The notes under the pieces were generated by a model, which worked only from the letters and a program-made list of their open reading frames with translations, had not been told where the DNA came from and searched no databases. Positions 34,320-43,688 of a DNA stretch of 58,709 nucleotides are shown here, piece by piece. Numbering within the stretch: position 1 is the first letter of the stretch; every line of letters starts with the position of its first letter. The position numbers and the translations under genes are program-made. The stretch is from Bacteroidota bacterium. GTDB lineage: Bacteria > Bacteroidota > Bacteroidia > Chitinophagales > Saprospiraceae. The stretch covers positions 1 to 58,709 of the forward strand of contig JASBVF010000049.1 of NCBI GenBank assembly GCA_030147525.1, written 5' to 3'.

Positions 34320-37300
34320 TCAAAGCCGGATCATCCTCCGGGTAGCGGTGTTGTCCGTTGTTTCCAGTTGATAAAACAAGACACCTGACACTCCCAGGTC
34401 TTTCTGGCTCAGCGTGATTTCGTTGTAACCTTTTGAATAGTTACCGGAAACCACCTTCAGTATTTTTCCGGACAAATCATAAACCGTCAGCGTGGCCTTA
34501 CCATCTTCCGGAAGGCGGAAGCCGATCGCCGTTTCGTTGCGGAAAGGGTTCGGGTTGTTTTGATACAACTCAAATCCGGACGCAACCGACTGAACGTTGT
34601 TGAACTGAAGCGCAACCCCCATCAACTCGATGTTTTTGCCGTCAGCCGACTGGTATGCCTCCGCTGGCATGGTCGTGTTTACGATTTGAAAAATTTCACT
34701 CAAATGAGTACTGGTGTTTGCCTTGAATACCAAGGTGAAAAGAATAGTGTTGTTGTCGTGAATAGTGTTTTTTGTATTGTCCCAGCTGGTAGTGATGATG
34801 CCTTCTGCGAGCATCGTCAAGCCAAAATTGGCTTCTGTCAAATTGGTCAGGCTGCCCGGCTCGATGTCCTCCAGTTGCAGCGCATTCGGATCGAAGCGCA
34901 GGGCGAACTGATAGCCCAGCAGGTCCGTAAAATTCTGTGCGGTGAAATCCACCCGGTAGGTTTTGCCCGCCGTCAGTTCCTGATCTTCCACCACGAAAGT
35001 GAGTGCTTCGCCTGCGTTGCGATCATCCGGCGCACTGTCAAAATTGGTGGCGGCGGAGCCGTTCACGTCACCGGTTTTCACCGCAACGAAGTCCACATCC
35101 ATCACGTCAGTTGCCAGATCATTGATGTTAAAAAACTCAGGGAACGGCTGTTGGAAAGGGTTCGCAGGGTTTTGAAACACATGCTTTTTATCAATGAAAC
35201 GCCAGGAGTTGTTGTTGGAAAACGTCGGGATGATCTGAAGAATCACCTTGCGAAGGTCCACCACATCTGCCGTTGTCACCGAGCCGGACTTGTTTACGTC
35301 GGCTGCAATGATTTTGTAAGGCGAGTCGAGTACCTGCGTGTTGAGAATATGCTTGGTCATCAATACGAGATCGTAAGTCGTCACCCCGTTCAACGGATTT
35401 TGATTGTAGGCCGGCGTGAAGGTGTAGTCATATCCAAGGTCGAGATCAAAGAACTGGAACTGTCCGTTCTGGGCAGAAGTCACCGGGGCAGTTAGCGGGC
35501 CGTTGCCGCTCACATTGATGATCACGTTGCCCATTCCGCTTCCGGTCTGGTTGGCGATGGTACCGCCGGCGTCAGCTGTCAGCGGGTCCGGGCAAACGAC
35601 CATGTTGTCCTGAATGATCACGTATGTTTCGCAGTAGTCGGCGTTACCGGCCTGATCGGTCACCCACATGGTTACCACGTTGGTTCCCACATCATCGCAG
35701 GTGAAGAGGGAAGGCGTGATGGAAAGCACCAGATCCTGCTGGGCAGTACAGTTGTCGTAGCTGCTTTGGTTAAACAACTGAGGCGTCAGCTGAATCATAC
35801 CGCCGTTGCCGGCCGGGTCGGCCATGAGTTCCACGGCGAGCCCGTTCACGCAGATCGGTGTTGGTTTTTTACCATCTTTCACCGTAATGCTAAAGTTGCA
35901 GGAAGAGGTATTTCCACACAAATCCTCCACTTTCACCACCACGGCATGCGCACCGAACGGATAGTTGCCGCTGAGGTTCGGGCTGTTGTTGGAAATATCA
36001 ATGGAGCCGTTGCTGTTGTAGTCGATGGTGGTCGTGTATTTGAAATTGTTGCTGCAATCGCTCACCCCGATGGCCGGAACCGTTACCATTCCGAAGGCAC
36101 ACTGTGCATCCAGACTTGGCGACACAATATTCGTCGGACAGGTCAGCACGGGCTTCGCCGTATCCTCCACTTTGATAATCTGTGTATGCTCGAAATAACC
36201 GGGGCCCATCGGAACGTTCGGGTTGTATTGGCACCAGTCAATCACGATCCATTTTCTCAGTATTTTGAAACAGGCCGGCGGGTTAGTCGGCAGCATCTGG
36301 TCTGTGTGCGTCACTGCCACGAGATCGCAGGCTCCTTCGTTGACCGAAGGAAAATTGTAAGTAGGCGGCAAATCGGAAGGCTGCACAGCCGGGCCACACT
36401 GATTGGTGGTATAGTCCAACGGCCAGGTAATTTTACTTGCGTTAAACGGCGTTGAGTTGATCACCGTAATCGTTTGCGTGCAGGAAGCCGTTCTGCCGGA
36501 AGCATCCGTGACGGTGTATTTCCGGGAGATGGTACCGGTGCCACAGTTCGTCAGCGTCGAAGTTTCAGTGTGTGCCCAGGTAGCGCCGGGGCAGTTGTCG
36601 TTGAAGGTTGGTGCAGCCACCGCAGGCACCGGATCGGCGCACTGAATGGTCAGGTTGGCCGGACAGGTGATCGTCGGGTTGATTTTATCCTGCACGATCA
36701 CTTCCACCATGCAATCGTTGAAATTGTTGGCGGCATCGTACACCCGCAGCGACACCATCACCGGTGCTCCAATGTCGCAACATTCAAAACTTACTGACTC
36801 CGTGTAAGTGGACGAGCCGGGATTACAGGCCGACGGCATGCGCCGCACTCTGAATTTATCGATACCACAGTTGTCGCTGCTGCCGTCGTCGAAAACAATG
36901 GCTGCAACGATGGCCGTGCCATCCGCCGTGAGTGAAACCGTCGTGTGTTGATCGCAAACCACCACCGGCGGCGTTGCGTCTTTGATCTGAAGCGTCGTCG
37001 AACAGTTACCGACGTTGCCGCAGGCATCCGTCGCAACGTAGGTAATCTGATGCGTACCGACCGGCACGTTCAGCAGCTGGCCGCCGTTGCCATTCACCGT
37101 ACCGAAAGGCGTGAGCACTTTCACGGTAAAATTGGAGCAGGCGTCCGTGATGGTTGCTGCCGGTAAATTCAGGGAACCGGAACAGGCCGCCGTAGCAGCA
37201 TTGTGCACGATAGGCTGCGGGCAGGTTACCACCGGCGGCGTGCTGTCCACCAGTTTGATTACCTGAATGCAGGACCATGGGTTACCGCTGCCGGGAGAAG

Positions 37301-38231
37301 TCGAAAGACACCAGTCGTAGATCGTCCAGGTACGCAGGATTTTTTTACTCCCGCCGCAGGGGGTGAAAACTTCGTCGGTGTAAGACGCTGCGATTTCACA
37401 AAAGTTATTGGCGCCGGGAATGACCGGGTAGGTCACGCCGCCCACCACAATCTTAGGATATCCGGTAACGGCCGGGGAAGTATTTTGTGAACCAATGCCA
37501 CACTGCAAGTCCACGTTGGGCGGACAGATCGGCGTAGTATTGGCCAGCGTCACACGCTGCACCGTTACAAACTGCGAGCAGGTACTGGAGTTCCCCCGAA
37601 CATCCGTTGCCGTCCAGGTTCTGTTCACCAATGCCACGTAGTTAGACGAGCAAGTCCCCTGGTTCACGATGTCCTGATAGCTGATGCTGGCAATGTTAGA
37701 GCAATCAGCGAACGTAGGCGCCGGCGCATCGCCACCGTCCGTTGTCGGGCGGTAGTCAGCGAGGCAGGTCAGCATGATATCCGAGCATCCGGTGATTTGC
37801 GGAGCAAGTTTATCCTCCACTTTGATCGTCCCCCAGCAAGAGTTGCCGGAAGTGGTTTCTTTTACCGAGTAAATAAACGACTGACCAATGTGGCTGGCAT
37901 TCACCGTCGGGCTGGTAGGCAACGGTACGCCCTGCAAGGTCATGATCGTAACCACGAGCGGATTGGAGCAGCTGGGAAGGTCCTCCAGCACCATGTCCAC
38001 CGTGATAGTCAGTTGGCAATTAGCGTTGGGGCCGGGTAACGACACATTCACATTGTCGTTGCAGACGAGCGCACACTGCGCCGCCGCCCGGTTGCTCCAA
38101 CCTGCAAGTAGCAGCAGGCACAAAACAGCGGACGCCTTCACGAAACGCCCCGCATTTTTCGGCCAGCTTGTCCCTCCACCGGTCTTGTCCGGTGCGGTGT
38201 AGGTTTGATTAGTAAACTCGAAATTTCTCAT
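34320..38231 (-). CDS. Giant HYR-repeat adhesin with dockerin- and cohesin-like parts, T9SS type A
   Basis: I chose the ATG at 38231 (MRNFEFTNQT); the longer frame adds an unlikely leader. The 1303-residue protein has a late hydrophobic signal segment (AVLCLLLLAGWSNRAAAQ) and six or more HYR-like modules with paired cysteines and DxTPPV.TCP motifs. A CNA-B/SdrD-like segment precedes a dockerin-like Ca loop (ADVNKSGSVTTADVVDLRKV). A cohesin-like domain (YQFALRFDPNALQLEDIEPG) and a type A tail (QNNPNPFRNETAIGF ... FYQLETTD) follow. It is probably a surface adhesin. It is a tandem paralogue of the next gene, with a similar leader and similar upstream DNA. Confidence 0.85.
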   Translation of the reverse strand: MRNFEFTNQTYTAPDKTGGGTSWPKNAGRFVKASAVLCLLLLAGWSNRAAAQCALVCNDNVNVSLPGPNANCQLTITVDMVLEDLPSCSNPLVVTIMTLQGVPLPTSPTVNASHIGQSFIYSVKETTSGNSCWGTIKVEDKLAPQITGCSDIMLTCLADYRPTTDGGDAPAPTFADCSNIASISYQDIVNQGTCSSNYVALVNRTWTATDVRGNSSTCSQFVTVQRVTLANTTPICPPNVDLQCGIGSQNTSPAVTGYPKIVVGGVTYPVIPGANNFCEIAASYTDEVFTPCGGSKKILRTWTIYDWCLSTSPGSGNPWSCIQVIKLVDSTPPVVTCPQPIVHNAATAACSGSLNLPAATITDACSNFTVKVLTPFGTVNGNGGQLLNVPVGTHQITYVATDACGNVGNCSTTLQIKDATPPVVVCDQHTTVSLTADGTAIVAAIVFDDGSSDNCGIDKFRVRRMPSACNPGSSTYTESVSFECCDIGAPVMVSLRVYDAANNFNDCMVEVIVQDKINPTITCPANLTIQCADPVPAVAAPTFNDNCPGATWAHTETSTLTNCGTGTISRKYTVTDASGRTASCTQTITVINSTPFNASKITWPLDYTTNQCGPAVQPSDLPPTYNFPSVNEGACDLVAVTHTDQMLPTNPPACFKILRKWIVIDWCQYNPNVPMGPGYFEHTQIIKVEDTAKPVLTCPTNIVSPSLDAQCAFGMVTVPAIGVSDCSNNFKYTTTIDYNSNGSIDISNNSPNLSGNYPFGAHAVVVKVEDLCGNTSSCNFSITVKDGKKPTPICVNGLAVELMADPAGNGGMIQLTPQLFNQSSYDNCTAQQDLVLSITPSLFTCDDVGTNVVTMWVTDQAGNADYCETYVIIQDNMVVCPDPLTADAGGTIANQTGSGMGNVIINVSGNGPLTAPVTSAQNGQFQFFDLDLGYDYTFTPAYNQNPLNGVTTYDLVLMTKHILNTQVLDSPYKIIAADVNKSGSVTTADVVDLRKVILQIIPTFSNNNSWRFIDKKHVFQNPANPFQQPFPEFFNINDLATDVMDVDFVAVKTGDVNGSAATNFDSAPDDRNAGEALTFVVEDQELTAGKTYRVDFTAQNFTDLLGYQFALRFDPNALQLEDIEPGSLTNLTEANFGLTMLAEGIITTSWDNTKNTIHDNNTILFTLVFKANTSTHLSEIFQIVNTTMPAEAYQSADGKNIELMGVALQFNNVQSVASGFELYQNNPNPFRNETAIGFRLPEDGKATLTVYDLSGKILKVVSGNYSKGYNEITLSQKDLGVSGVLFYQLETTDNTATRRMIRL

Positions 38232-38697
38232 GGGATTGAAATTGTTAATGATTAATAAAAGTGCCAGTCGTGAATGCCTCAGTGTTCGGTTGTTTATTGA
38301 TAAAAATTGATTCTCATTTTCTCTCACTCTCTCACTCCTCTCACTCCTCTCTAAGAAGGAACCAAAGCGAGGAGACTGCCGCTCTTAACGGCGGCTCTCT
38401 TCTCCTCGCCCGGTTCGCTGGGTTTGGTATCTTTTCAAAAGTTCACGGGACGTTTTCTCATAGTATGAATAGTTCTTTTGAGTCCGATACCGGGTGTAGA
38501 CAGCCCGGACAAAATGTGTGTGTAAAAAAAAATCAGTGTGTAGAATTGGCTATAGAATCGTAGACTTCATAGCCGGTACTGTCGAATATGAACATGGTAT
38601 TTTTTTGTAATGATGAATGATAAATGATGAATGATGAACACTTGACAATCAAGCTGTTAACGCTCGGCGTTCATCATTCGTAGTTCATCGTTCATCA
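38232..38697. other. Intergenic region between the adhesin genes
   Basis: It holds TTTTCTCATAGTATGAATAG (38453-38472), matched upstream of the second adhesin gene (42989-43008). It also holds an AATGATGAA-type inverted repeat (38609-38699) that may end transcription of the upstream adhesin gene. The short open frames here are not convincing. Confidence 0.55.
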
Positions 38698-38699
38698 TT
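38609..38699. repeat. Low-complexity inverted repeat (AATGATGAA)
   Basis: Tandem ATGATGA units (38609-38639) pair with tandem TTCATCATT units (38669-38699). The element lies directly after the stop codon of the second adhesin gene, so it may work as a transcript end. Confidence 0.55.
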
Positions 38700-41600
38700 A
38701 AAATTTCATCATTTTAATCGTCTTTTTCCTGAATCCGTTTGCATCCATTTCGCAGAGCAGGATGCCGGTGACCGGCACGCCGGAGAGGTCGATTTCAATG
38801 GCGTGATCACCTGCCGGGAACTGGCCTTCATGCATCCAGAGCAACTTGCCGTACACATCGAAGATGCGCAGGCTTACCGCTGTGGCTTCGGGCAGTTCGA
38901 ACCCAACCTGGGTAATCTGATGGAACGGGTTGGGCGTATTTTGATAGAGTTGGAAATCTTTTGTTAGGGCAGCCTCGTATTCGAGCGCAACGCCGAGCAT
39001 CTCGAAGCTTGCACCTGCGGGAGCAAACAAACTGCCGCCGTAAGCTTCCGCCGGAGTGATGCGGGAGTTGATAGCCAGCACATCGGACAGCCGGGCGCTG
39101 GTTTTGGCGCTGAATTTCAGGGTGAACACAGCTTCACTTTCGGGCAGCATTTCACCTTCGAGGTTACTCCAGCTAACCGTGAGGGCGCCTTCGCCGAGGG
39201 CGTCCGGCGTACCGAAGTCGCTTGCCTTCACCGGTGAGTTTCCGGTTTCGATGCCTTCGAAGGCCAGCGCATTTTCATCAAAATCAAAAGTGAACTGGAA
39301 GCCGGCTAACTCGGGGGAATTGGCTTTTGCCATGAAGGGAATGGCATACGCCTGTCCGGCAACCAGTTCTATATCTTTGGTATTAAAAATCAGTGCATCG
39401 TCAAAACTTCTTTCATCGCCGCCATCGCCGGTGAGGGTCGCAGGGTTGGCGCTGTTGTTGACGTCGCCGGTTTTGATACCGACAAAATTTCTGTCCCACT
39501 GGTTAAATGCCAACCCTTCGACGGTAATACTTTCAGGGAAAGGCTGCGTCAGCGGGTTTGCAGGGTTAGGGAAAACAAAGGCCGAAGGTACGAAGCGCCA
39601 TGATTTATTATTGTTTGGAAATGAAGTAGTTATCTGTAAAATCATCTTCTGCAAATCCACCAGATCGAGGGTTGTCACCGCACCGGATTTGTTCACATCC
39701 GCTGCAATCATTTTATAGGGCGAGCCGAGCGATTCGATGCCCAGGATATGCCGGCGAATGATAACCAGATCGTAAGTCGTCACGCCGTTCAGCGGTTTGG
39801 TATTGTAGCTGGGTGTCAGGGTATAATTCTGCCCAAGCGGCAGGTTGGAAAAAGCAAAGGTGCCGTCCACATCCGTATGCATGCCGATGCTGATACCGCC
39901 GGTCAGTCCGACCAGTTTTTGCGCCAGCGGATCACCGTTTTCACGGGTCATTTTACCGGCAATGGTCGCCGTGGTCTGGTTGGAACAAACATTGAAGTTG
40001 TCCTGCACCACCACTGTCGTTTGACAAAAAGCACTGTTACCTGCCTCGTCGGTGACGGTCAGCGTGACGGTTTTGCTGCCAAGGCTTTGGCAGTTGAACG
40101 TATTCGGACTTACCTGCAACACCAGCGCAGAGGTTGGCGAACAGTTGTCGTAGCTACCGTTGTTGATCATGGAGGGCGTCACTGTTACGAGGCCGTTTTG
40201 CTGGATGGTAACGGAGACCCCGTTGTTGCAAACCGGGCTGGGCGCTTCCGCATCCGCAATGGTCAGTTTCATGGTGCAGGCTGAGGTATTGCCGCAACCG
40301 TCGGCTGCAGTGTAGGTGATCGTGTGTACGCCTTTCGGATAGGTACCGCTGGCTGCGCCCATGTTGTTTTGAGCAAAAACAGAATTGTTGGTGATCGTGA
40401 TTTGATTGCTGCAATCCGTTACCACAGGCAGTGGCACCGCAGCAAAGGTCTGGCAGTTAGATTGACCAATGCCCACTGTCAGGTTCGCCGGACAGGTAAT
40501 GACGGGCGCTACGGTGTCACGCACCTCGATGACCTGGGTGTGCTCCCAGAAGCCCGCACCGTTCGGCGCATTCGGCTGATAGGTACACCAGTCGATGATG
40601 GCCCAGTTGCGGATGAGCTTGTAACAAGACGGCTCGGCTGTGTAGAAAATATAATCGGTATTGGTTATTTGCAATTGTTCGCAATCCTTACCCGTGACGA
40701 CCGGCACGCCCGTTACGGCAGGATCGGTGTTGGGCTGGCATGCGTAAGTCAGAATATCATTGGGAAACGTCACACTGATCGGCGTGTTGTCAGCTATCGT
40801 GATGAGTTGGTTGCAAGTCGAGATATTTCCACTTGAATCCGTTGCTTTCCAGGTGCGCAGCACGGTTCCGGTTCCGCAGGAGTTCAGGTTTACCTCGTTT
40901 AAAAAATTGACGTTGGCAATGCTGCAATTATCCGTGGCGTAAGGCTGCCCGGTGAGCGTGGTGTTGTTGTAGTCCTGGCCGCAGTTGATCGTCTTCGGCG
41001 CCGGACAGGTAATTTCCGGCTTGATCGGATCTTTGATTTTGGCATTGGCAACACACTGGCTTGTAAGGCCGCTGCTGTCTGTAATCCGTAGCGTAACCTG
41101 AATATTTGGTCCGATATCCTCACAGGCAAAAGAGACAAATTCGTCAAATGGATCTCCATTCCGGCTGACCTGGTAGAGGCTGATGGCGCAGTTATCATAG
41201 CTGCCGTTGTCAAATGTTTGAGCAAAAACAAGCGCAGTGCCATCTTCTTCCAGGTTTACGTTGACCAGGTTCTGACAGAGTGCGGTCGGCTTTTTCTCAT
41301 CTTTCACAGTGACTGTGATCTGACAGGTACTGGAATTGCTGCACCCGTCAGTTGCCGTATAGTTAACGGTGTAGGTACCTTTCGGTACGGCGTTGAATGG
41401 GCCAAGGCCGCTGCCAAACTGCCAGTTAGCCTGCACAGTGGCGCCGGAGCAACCATCTGTTGCAGTAGCCTGCGGCAACCACACCTGCGCCGAACAGGAC
41501 GTATTGTAGGTATTGAAACTAACGTTGGGGGGACAGGTAATCGCCGGTGGCGTCGTATCCAACACCCGGATAATCTGGGCGTACACCCTGAAATCTTCCG

Positions 41601-42513
41601 TACACAAATCAAAAACCGACCAGGTACGGATAATCTTGCGGGCGCCGCCACAAACAGGTACCTGCTGATCGATGTAAGAAACGACCAGTTCACAACTCGT
41701 CGTGTTGTCAAGCACGTAACCATCAATCATGGGCTGCCCCGTAAATGCAAGGCTGTCAGGATTATGTACGCTGCATTCGAGTGCAGGCAGAAAGTTGCCG
41801 TCCCGGTGTTTTGGAAAAACTACCTGGCTGAGTACGGCCCGTTTCAGAAAAATATGCTGAACACAGGAAGACATGTTCCCGGCCCCGTCCTCAGCCATCC
41901 AGGTGCGTTTGATGTAGGCTGTTACCGGCTTGCCGCCCACCGAGTCAAAACATTCCAGATCAAAGAAATGGTCGACAAACCCAAGCTCAATATCCGCCGA
42001 ATCCGTCACGTTGTCGCTCACTTCCGGGTAGCCGAGGCTGTCCGGAATGGTGGGCGCATTACACCAGATAAACAAGGTGTCGCCACAGTCTATCACCGGT
42101 GGAAGATTGTCGATCAACGTAAGAGAAACATTGCAGGAATTACCGCTGGCAGGATGGAGCAGCGTAGCTGTGAGTGGCTCGCCAAGCAGCGACGGGCCGA
42201 GCGTGGGGCCGTAAACATTGCCGGAAGTATCGGCGACGCTGATGGTGAAGTTATTGGAGCAACCGACGGAGCTTTGCAACAGCATCGGAGGATAAATGGT
42301 AGCATTTCCGTTGGTATCGAGCGCTACCGTAATGCTGTTTTTACAAACGAGGGCACATTGGGAAAAGACGGTTTGCCCACACAAGATCAACAGTGCTGAG
42401 ATCAGTACTGTCTTTATCATGAACATGAACCTACCAGAGTCCTTGGGGGGCACGGGGGGCGTGGGGGATGCGCATGTTACCTTGTGTCGAGCAAAACCGT
42501 TACCTTTTACCAT
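38698..42513 (-). CDS. Giant HYR-repeat adhesin, tandem paralogue, T9SS type A
   Basis: The ATG at 42513 (MVKGNGFARHKVTCA) aligns with the start of the paralogue. The 1271-residue protein has the same plan. A hydrophobic signal segment (VLISALLILCGQTVFSQ) leads into ALVC and repeated HYR-like modules. A carboxypeptidase-regulatory-like segment (IAGKMTRENGDPLAQKLVG), a dockerin-like loop (ADVNKSGAVTTLDLVDLQKM) and a cohesin-like domain (FQFTFDFDENALAFEGIETG) follow. The tail is type A (YQNTPNPFHQITQVGF). It probably arose by duplication of the neighbouring gene followed by divergence. Cell-surface adhesion is the likely role. Confidence 0.85.
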   Translation of the reverse strand: MVKGNGFARHKVTCASPTPPVPPKDSGRFMFMIKTVLISALLILCGQTVFSQCALVCKNSITVALDTNGNATIYPPMLLQSSVGCSNNFTISVADTSGNVYGPTLGPSLLGEPLTATLLHPASGNSCNVSLTLIDNLPPVIDCGDTLFIWCNAPTIPDSLGYPEVSDNVTDSADIELGFVDHFFDLECFDSVGGKPVTAYIKRTWMAEDGAGNMSSCVQHIFLKRAVLSQVVFPKHRDGNFLPALECSVHNPDSLAFTGQPMIDGYVLDNTTSCELVVSYIDQQVPVCGGARKIIRTWSVFDLCTEDFRVYAQIIRVLDTTPPAITCPPNVSFNTYNTSCSAQVWLPQATATDGCSGATVQANWQFGSGLGPFNAVPKGTYTVNYTATDGCSNSSTCQITVTVKDEKKPTALCQNLVNVNLEEDGTALVFAQTFDNGSYDNCAISLYQVSRNGDPFDEFVSFACEDIGPNIQVTLRITDSSGLTSQCVANAKIKDPIKPEITCPAPKTINCGQDYNNTTLTGQPYATDNCSIANVNFLNEVNLNSCGTGTVLRTWKATDSSGNISTCNQLITIADNTPISVTFPNDILTYACQPNTDPAVTGVPVVTGKDCEQLQITNTDYIFYTAEPSCYKLIRNWAIIDWCTYQPNAPNGAGFWEHTQVIEVRDTVAPVITCPANLTVGIGQSNCQTFAAVPLPVVTDCSNQITITNNSVFAQNNMGAASGTYPKGVHTITYTAADGCGNTSACTMKLTIADAEAPSPVCNNGVSVTIQQNGLVTVTPSMINNGSYDNCSPTSALVLQVSPNTFNCQSLGSKTVTLTVTDEAGNSAFCQTTVVVQDNFNVCSNQTTATIAGKMTRENGDPLAQKLVGLTGGISIGMHTDVDGTFAFSNLPLGQNYTLTPSYNTKPLNGVTTYDLVIIRRHILGIESLGSPYKMIAADVNKSGAVTTLDLVDLQKMILQITTSFPNNNKSWRFVPSAFVFPNPANPLTQPFPESITVEGLAFNQWDRNFVGIKTGDVNNSANPATLTGDGGDERSFDDALIFNTKDIELVAGQAYAIPFMAKANSPELAGFQFTFDFDENALAFEGIETGNSPVKASDFGTPDALGEGALTVSWSNLEGEMLPESEAVFTLKFSAKTSARLSDVLAINSRITPAEAYGGSLFAPAGASFEMLGVALEYEAALTKDFQLYQNTPNPFHQITQVGFELPEATAVSLRIFDVYGKLLWMHEGQFPAGDHAIEIDLSGVPVTGILLCEMDANGFRKKTIKMMKF

Positions 42514-43139
42514 GAGATTATAATTGTTAATAATGAGTCCAAATTCAGTGGGCAGTTTGTAGTCAGCAGCCCGACCGGACGACTTTGGCCGGACGGATCT
42601 CAATCCCGAAATTACCCGGGATGGCAGAGCGCAAATCTGTTCCCAAATTCGCTTCGGGAATGCGCAATGCATGGCTACTGGCAACAGGTACGGCTTAGGT
42701 ACCAGGCCCAAATTTCATTTCAGCGGACAATCCGGCAAATTCACGCACAGGCATACTGCCCATTGCTGACTGCTGACTGCCAACTGGTCACGGTGTGTAA
42801 GGTTTTGTCGAAAAGAATATGTAAAAAACGAACCAGCCTCTTTTGGCCGGAACAGACCATAAAGTCCTGTCGGAACCGCTGCGGTTCCTGGTTAAAGTTT
42901 GTTGAAAATGTTTTGATGAGAAATGCCAGGATGCCTGGAAAATGGAAGTTGGAATGAAAGGCAAAGCTTAGTAAGCTCGGTTTCCGGACTTTCTCATAGT
43001 ATGTATAGCGAAGTTCAAGTGTTTAGCAGCTTTTTAGCTGTTTGTATATTTTGATTACTTTAATTTAAAAAATTGTGCCAAATGTGTTTTACAAGGCACC
43101 TTTGATTAAAAAATGTTAAAATTTTAATTTGTAGCAGCA
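42514..43139. other. Leader and upstream region of the second adhesin gene
   Basis: No gene is supported; the 157-codon plus-strand frame has no domain. The sequence just upstream of the ATG (minus strand, AACAATTATAATCTCATG) resembles that of the other adhesin gene, and CTTTCTCATAGTATGTATAG (42989-43008) repeats the motif at 38453-38472. Confidence 0.5.
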
Positions 43140-43500
43140 GTTTTTTTCGGGAATTTTTTTTTGAATTCCCCCTAACTCAGATTTTTTTTCAGGGAAAATT
43201 TTATGAACTCCCCCTAACTCAAAATTTTTTTCAGGGAAATTTTTTTTGAATTCCCCCTAACTCAAAATTTTTTTCGGGAAATTTTTTTTGAATTCCCCCT
43301 AACTCAAAGTTTTTTCAGGGAAATTTTTTCAAACTCCCCCTAACTCAAAGTTTTTTTCAGGGAAATTTTTCTGAACTCCCCCTAACTCAAAATTTTTTTC
43401 AGGGAAATTTTTTCAAACTCCCCCTAACTCAAAGTTTTTTTCGGGAATTTTTTTTTGAACTCCCCCTAACTCAAAATTTTTTTCAGGGAAATTTTTCACA
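43140..43500. repeat. 42-bp minisatellite (8 copies)
   Basis: CCCCCTAACTCA recurs starting at 43168, 43210, 43253, 43295, 43336, 43378, 43420 and 43462, a period of 41-43 bp. Between copies runs TTTTTTTCAGGGAAATTTTTTTTGAA with small changes. In each unit GGGAA can pair with TTCCC across a T run. There are no unique spacers. Confidence 0.9.
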
Positions 43501-43555
43501 ATTCACCCAAAATATAATGCGAGCCGTCAGGTAGTCTTGAGAATCCTGAACAAGA

Positions 43556-43655
43556 CTCTCACCCTCTCACTCTCTCATTCTCTCATTCTCTCATTCTCTC
43601 ACTCTCTCATTCTCTCACCCTCTCACCCTCTCACTCTCTCTCATTCTCTCTGCCC
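43556..43655. repeat. CTCTCA-type microsatellite
   Basis: Runs of TCTCATTC, TCTCACTC and TCTCACCC form a pyrimidine-only tract. Shorter relatives lie near 38318-38350 and, in reverse, 17217-17250. Confidence 0.8.
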
Positions 43656-43688
43656 CTCTCTTCCTTCACCTGACTATAAACCTTATCC

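Noticed and set aside
43140-43500. CRISPR array
   Set aside because: The stretches between the repeated CCCCCTAACTCA cores are nearly identical, not unique spacers, and no cas gene is near. It is a minisatellite.
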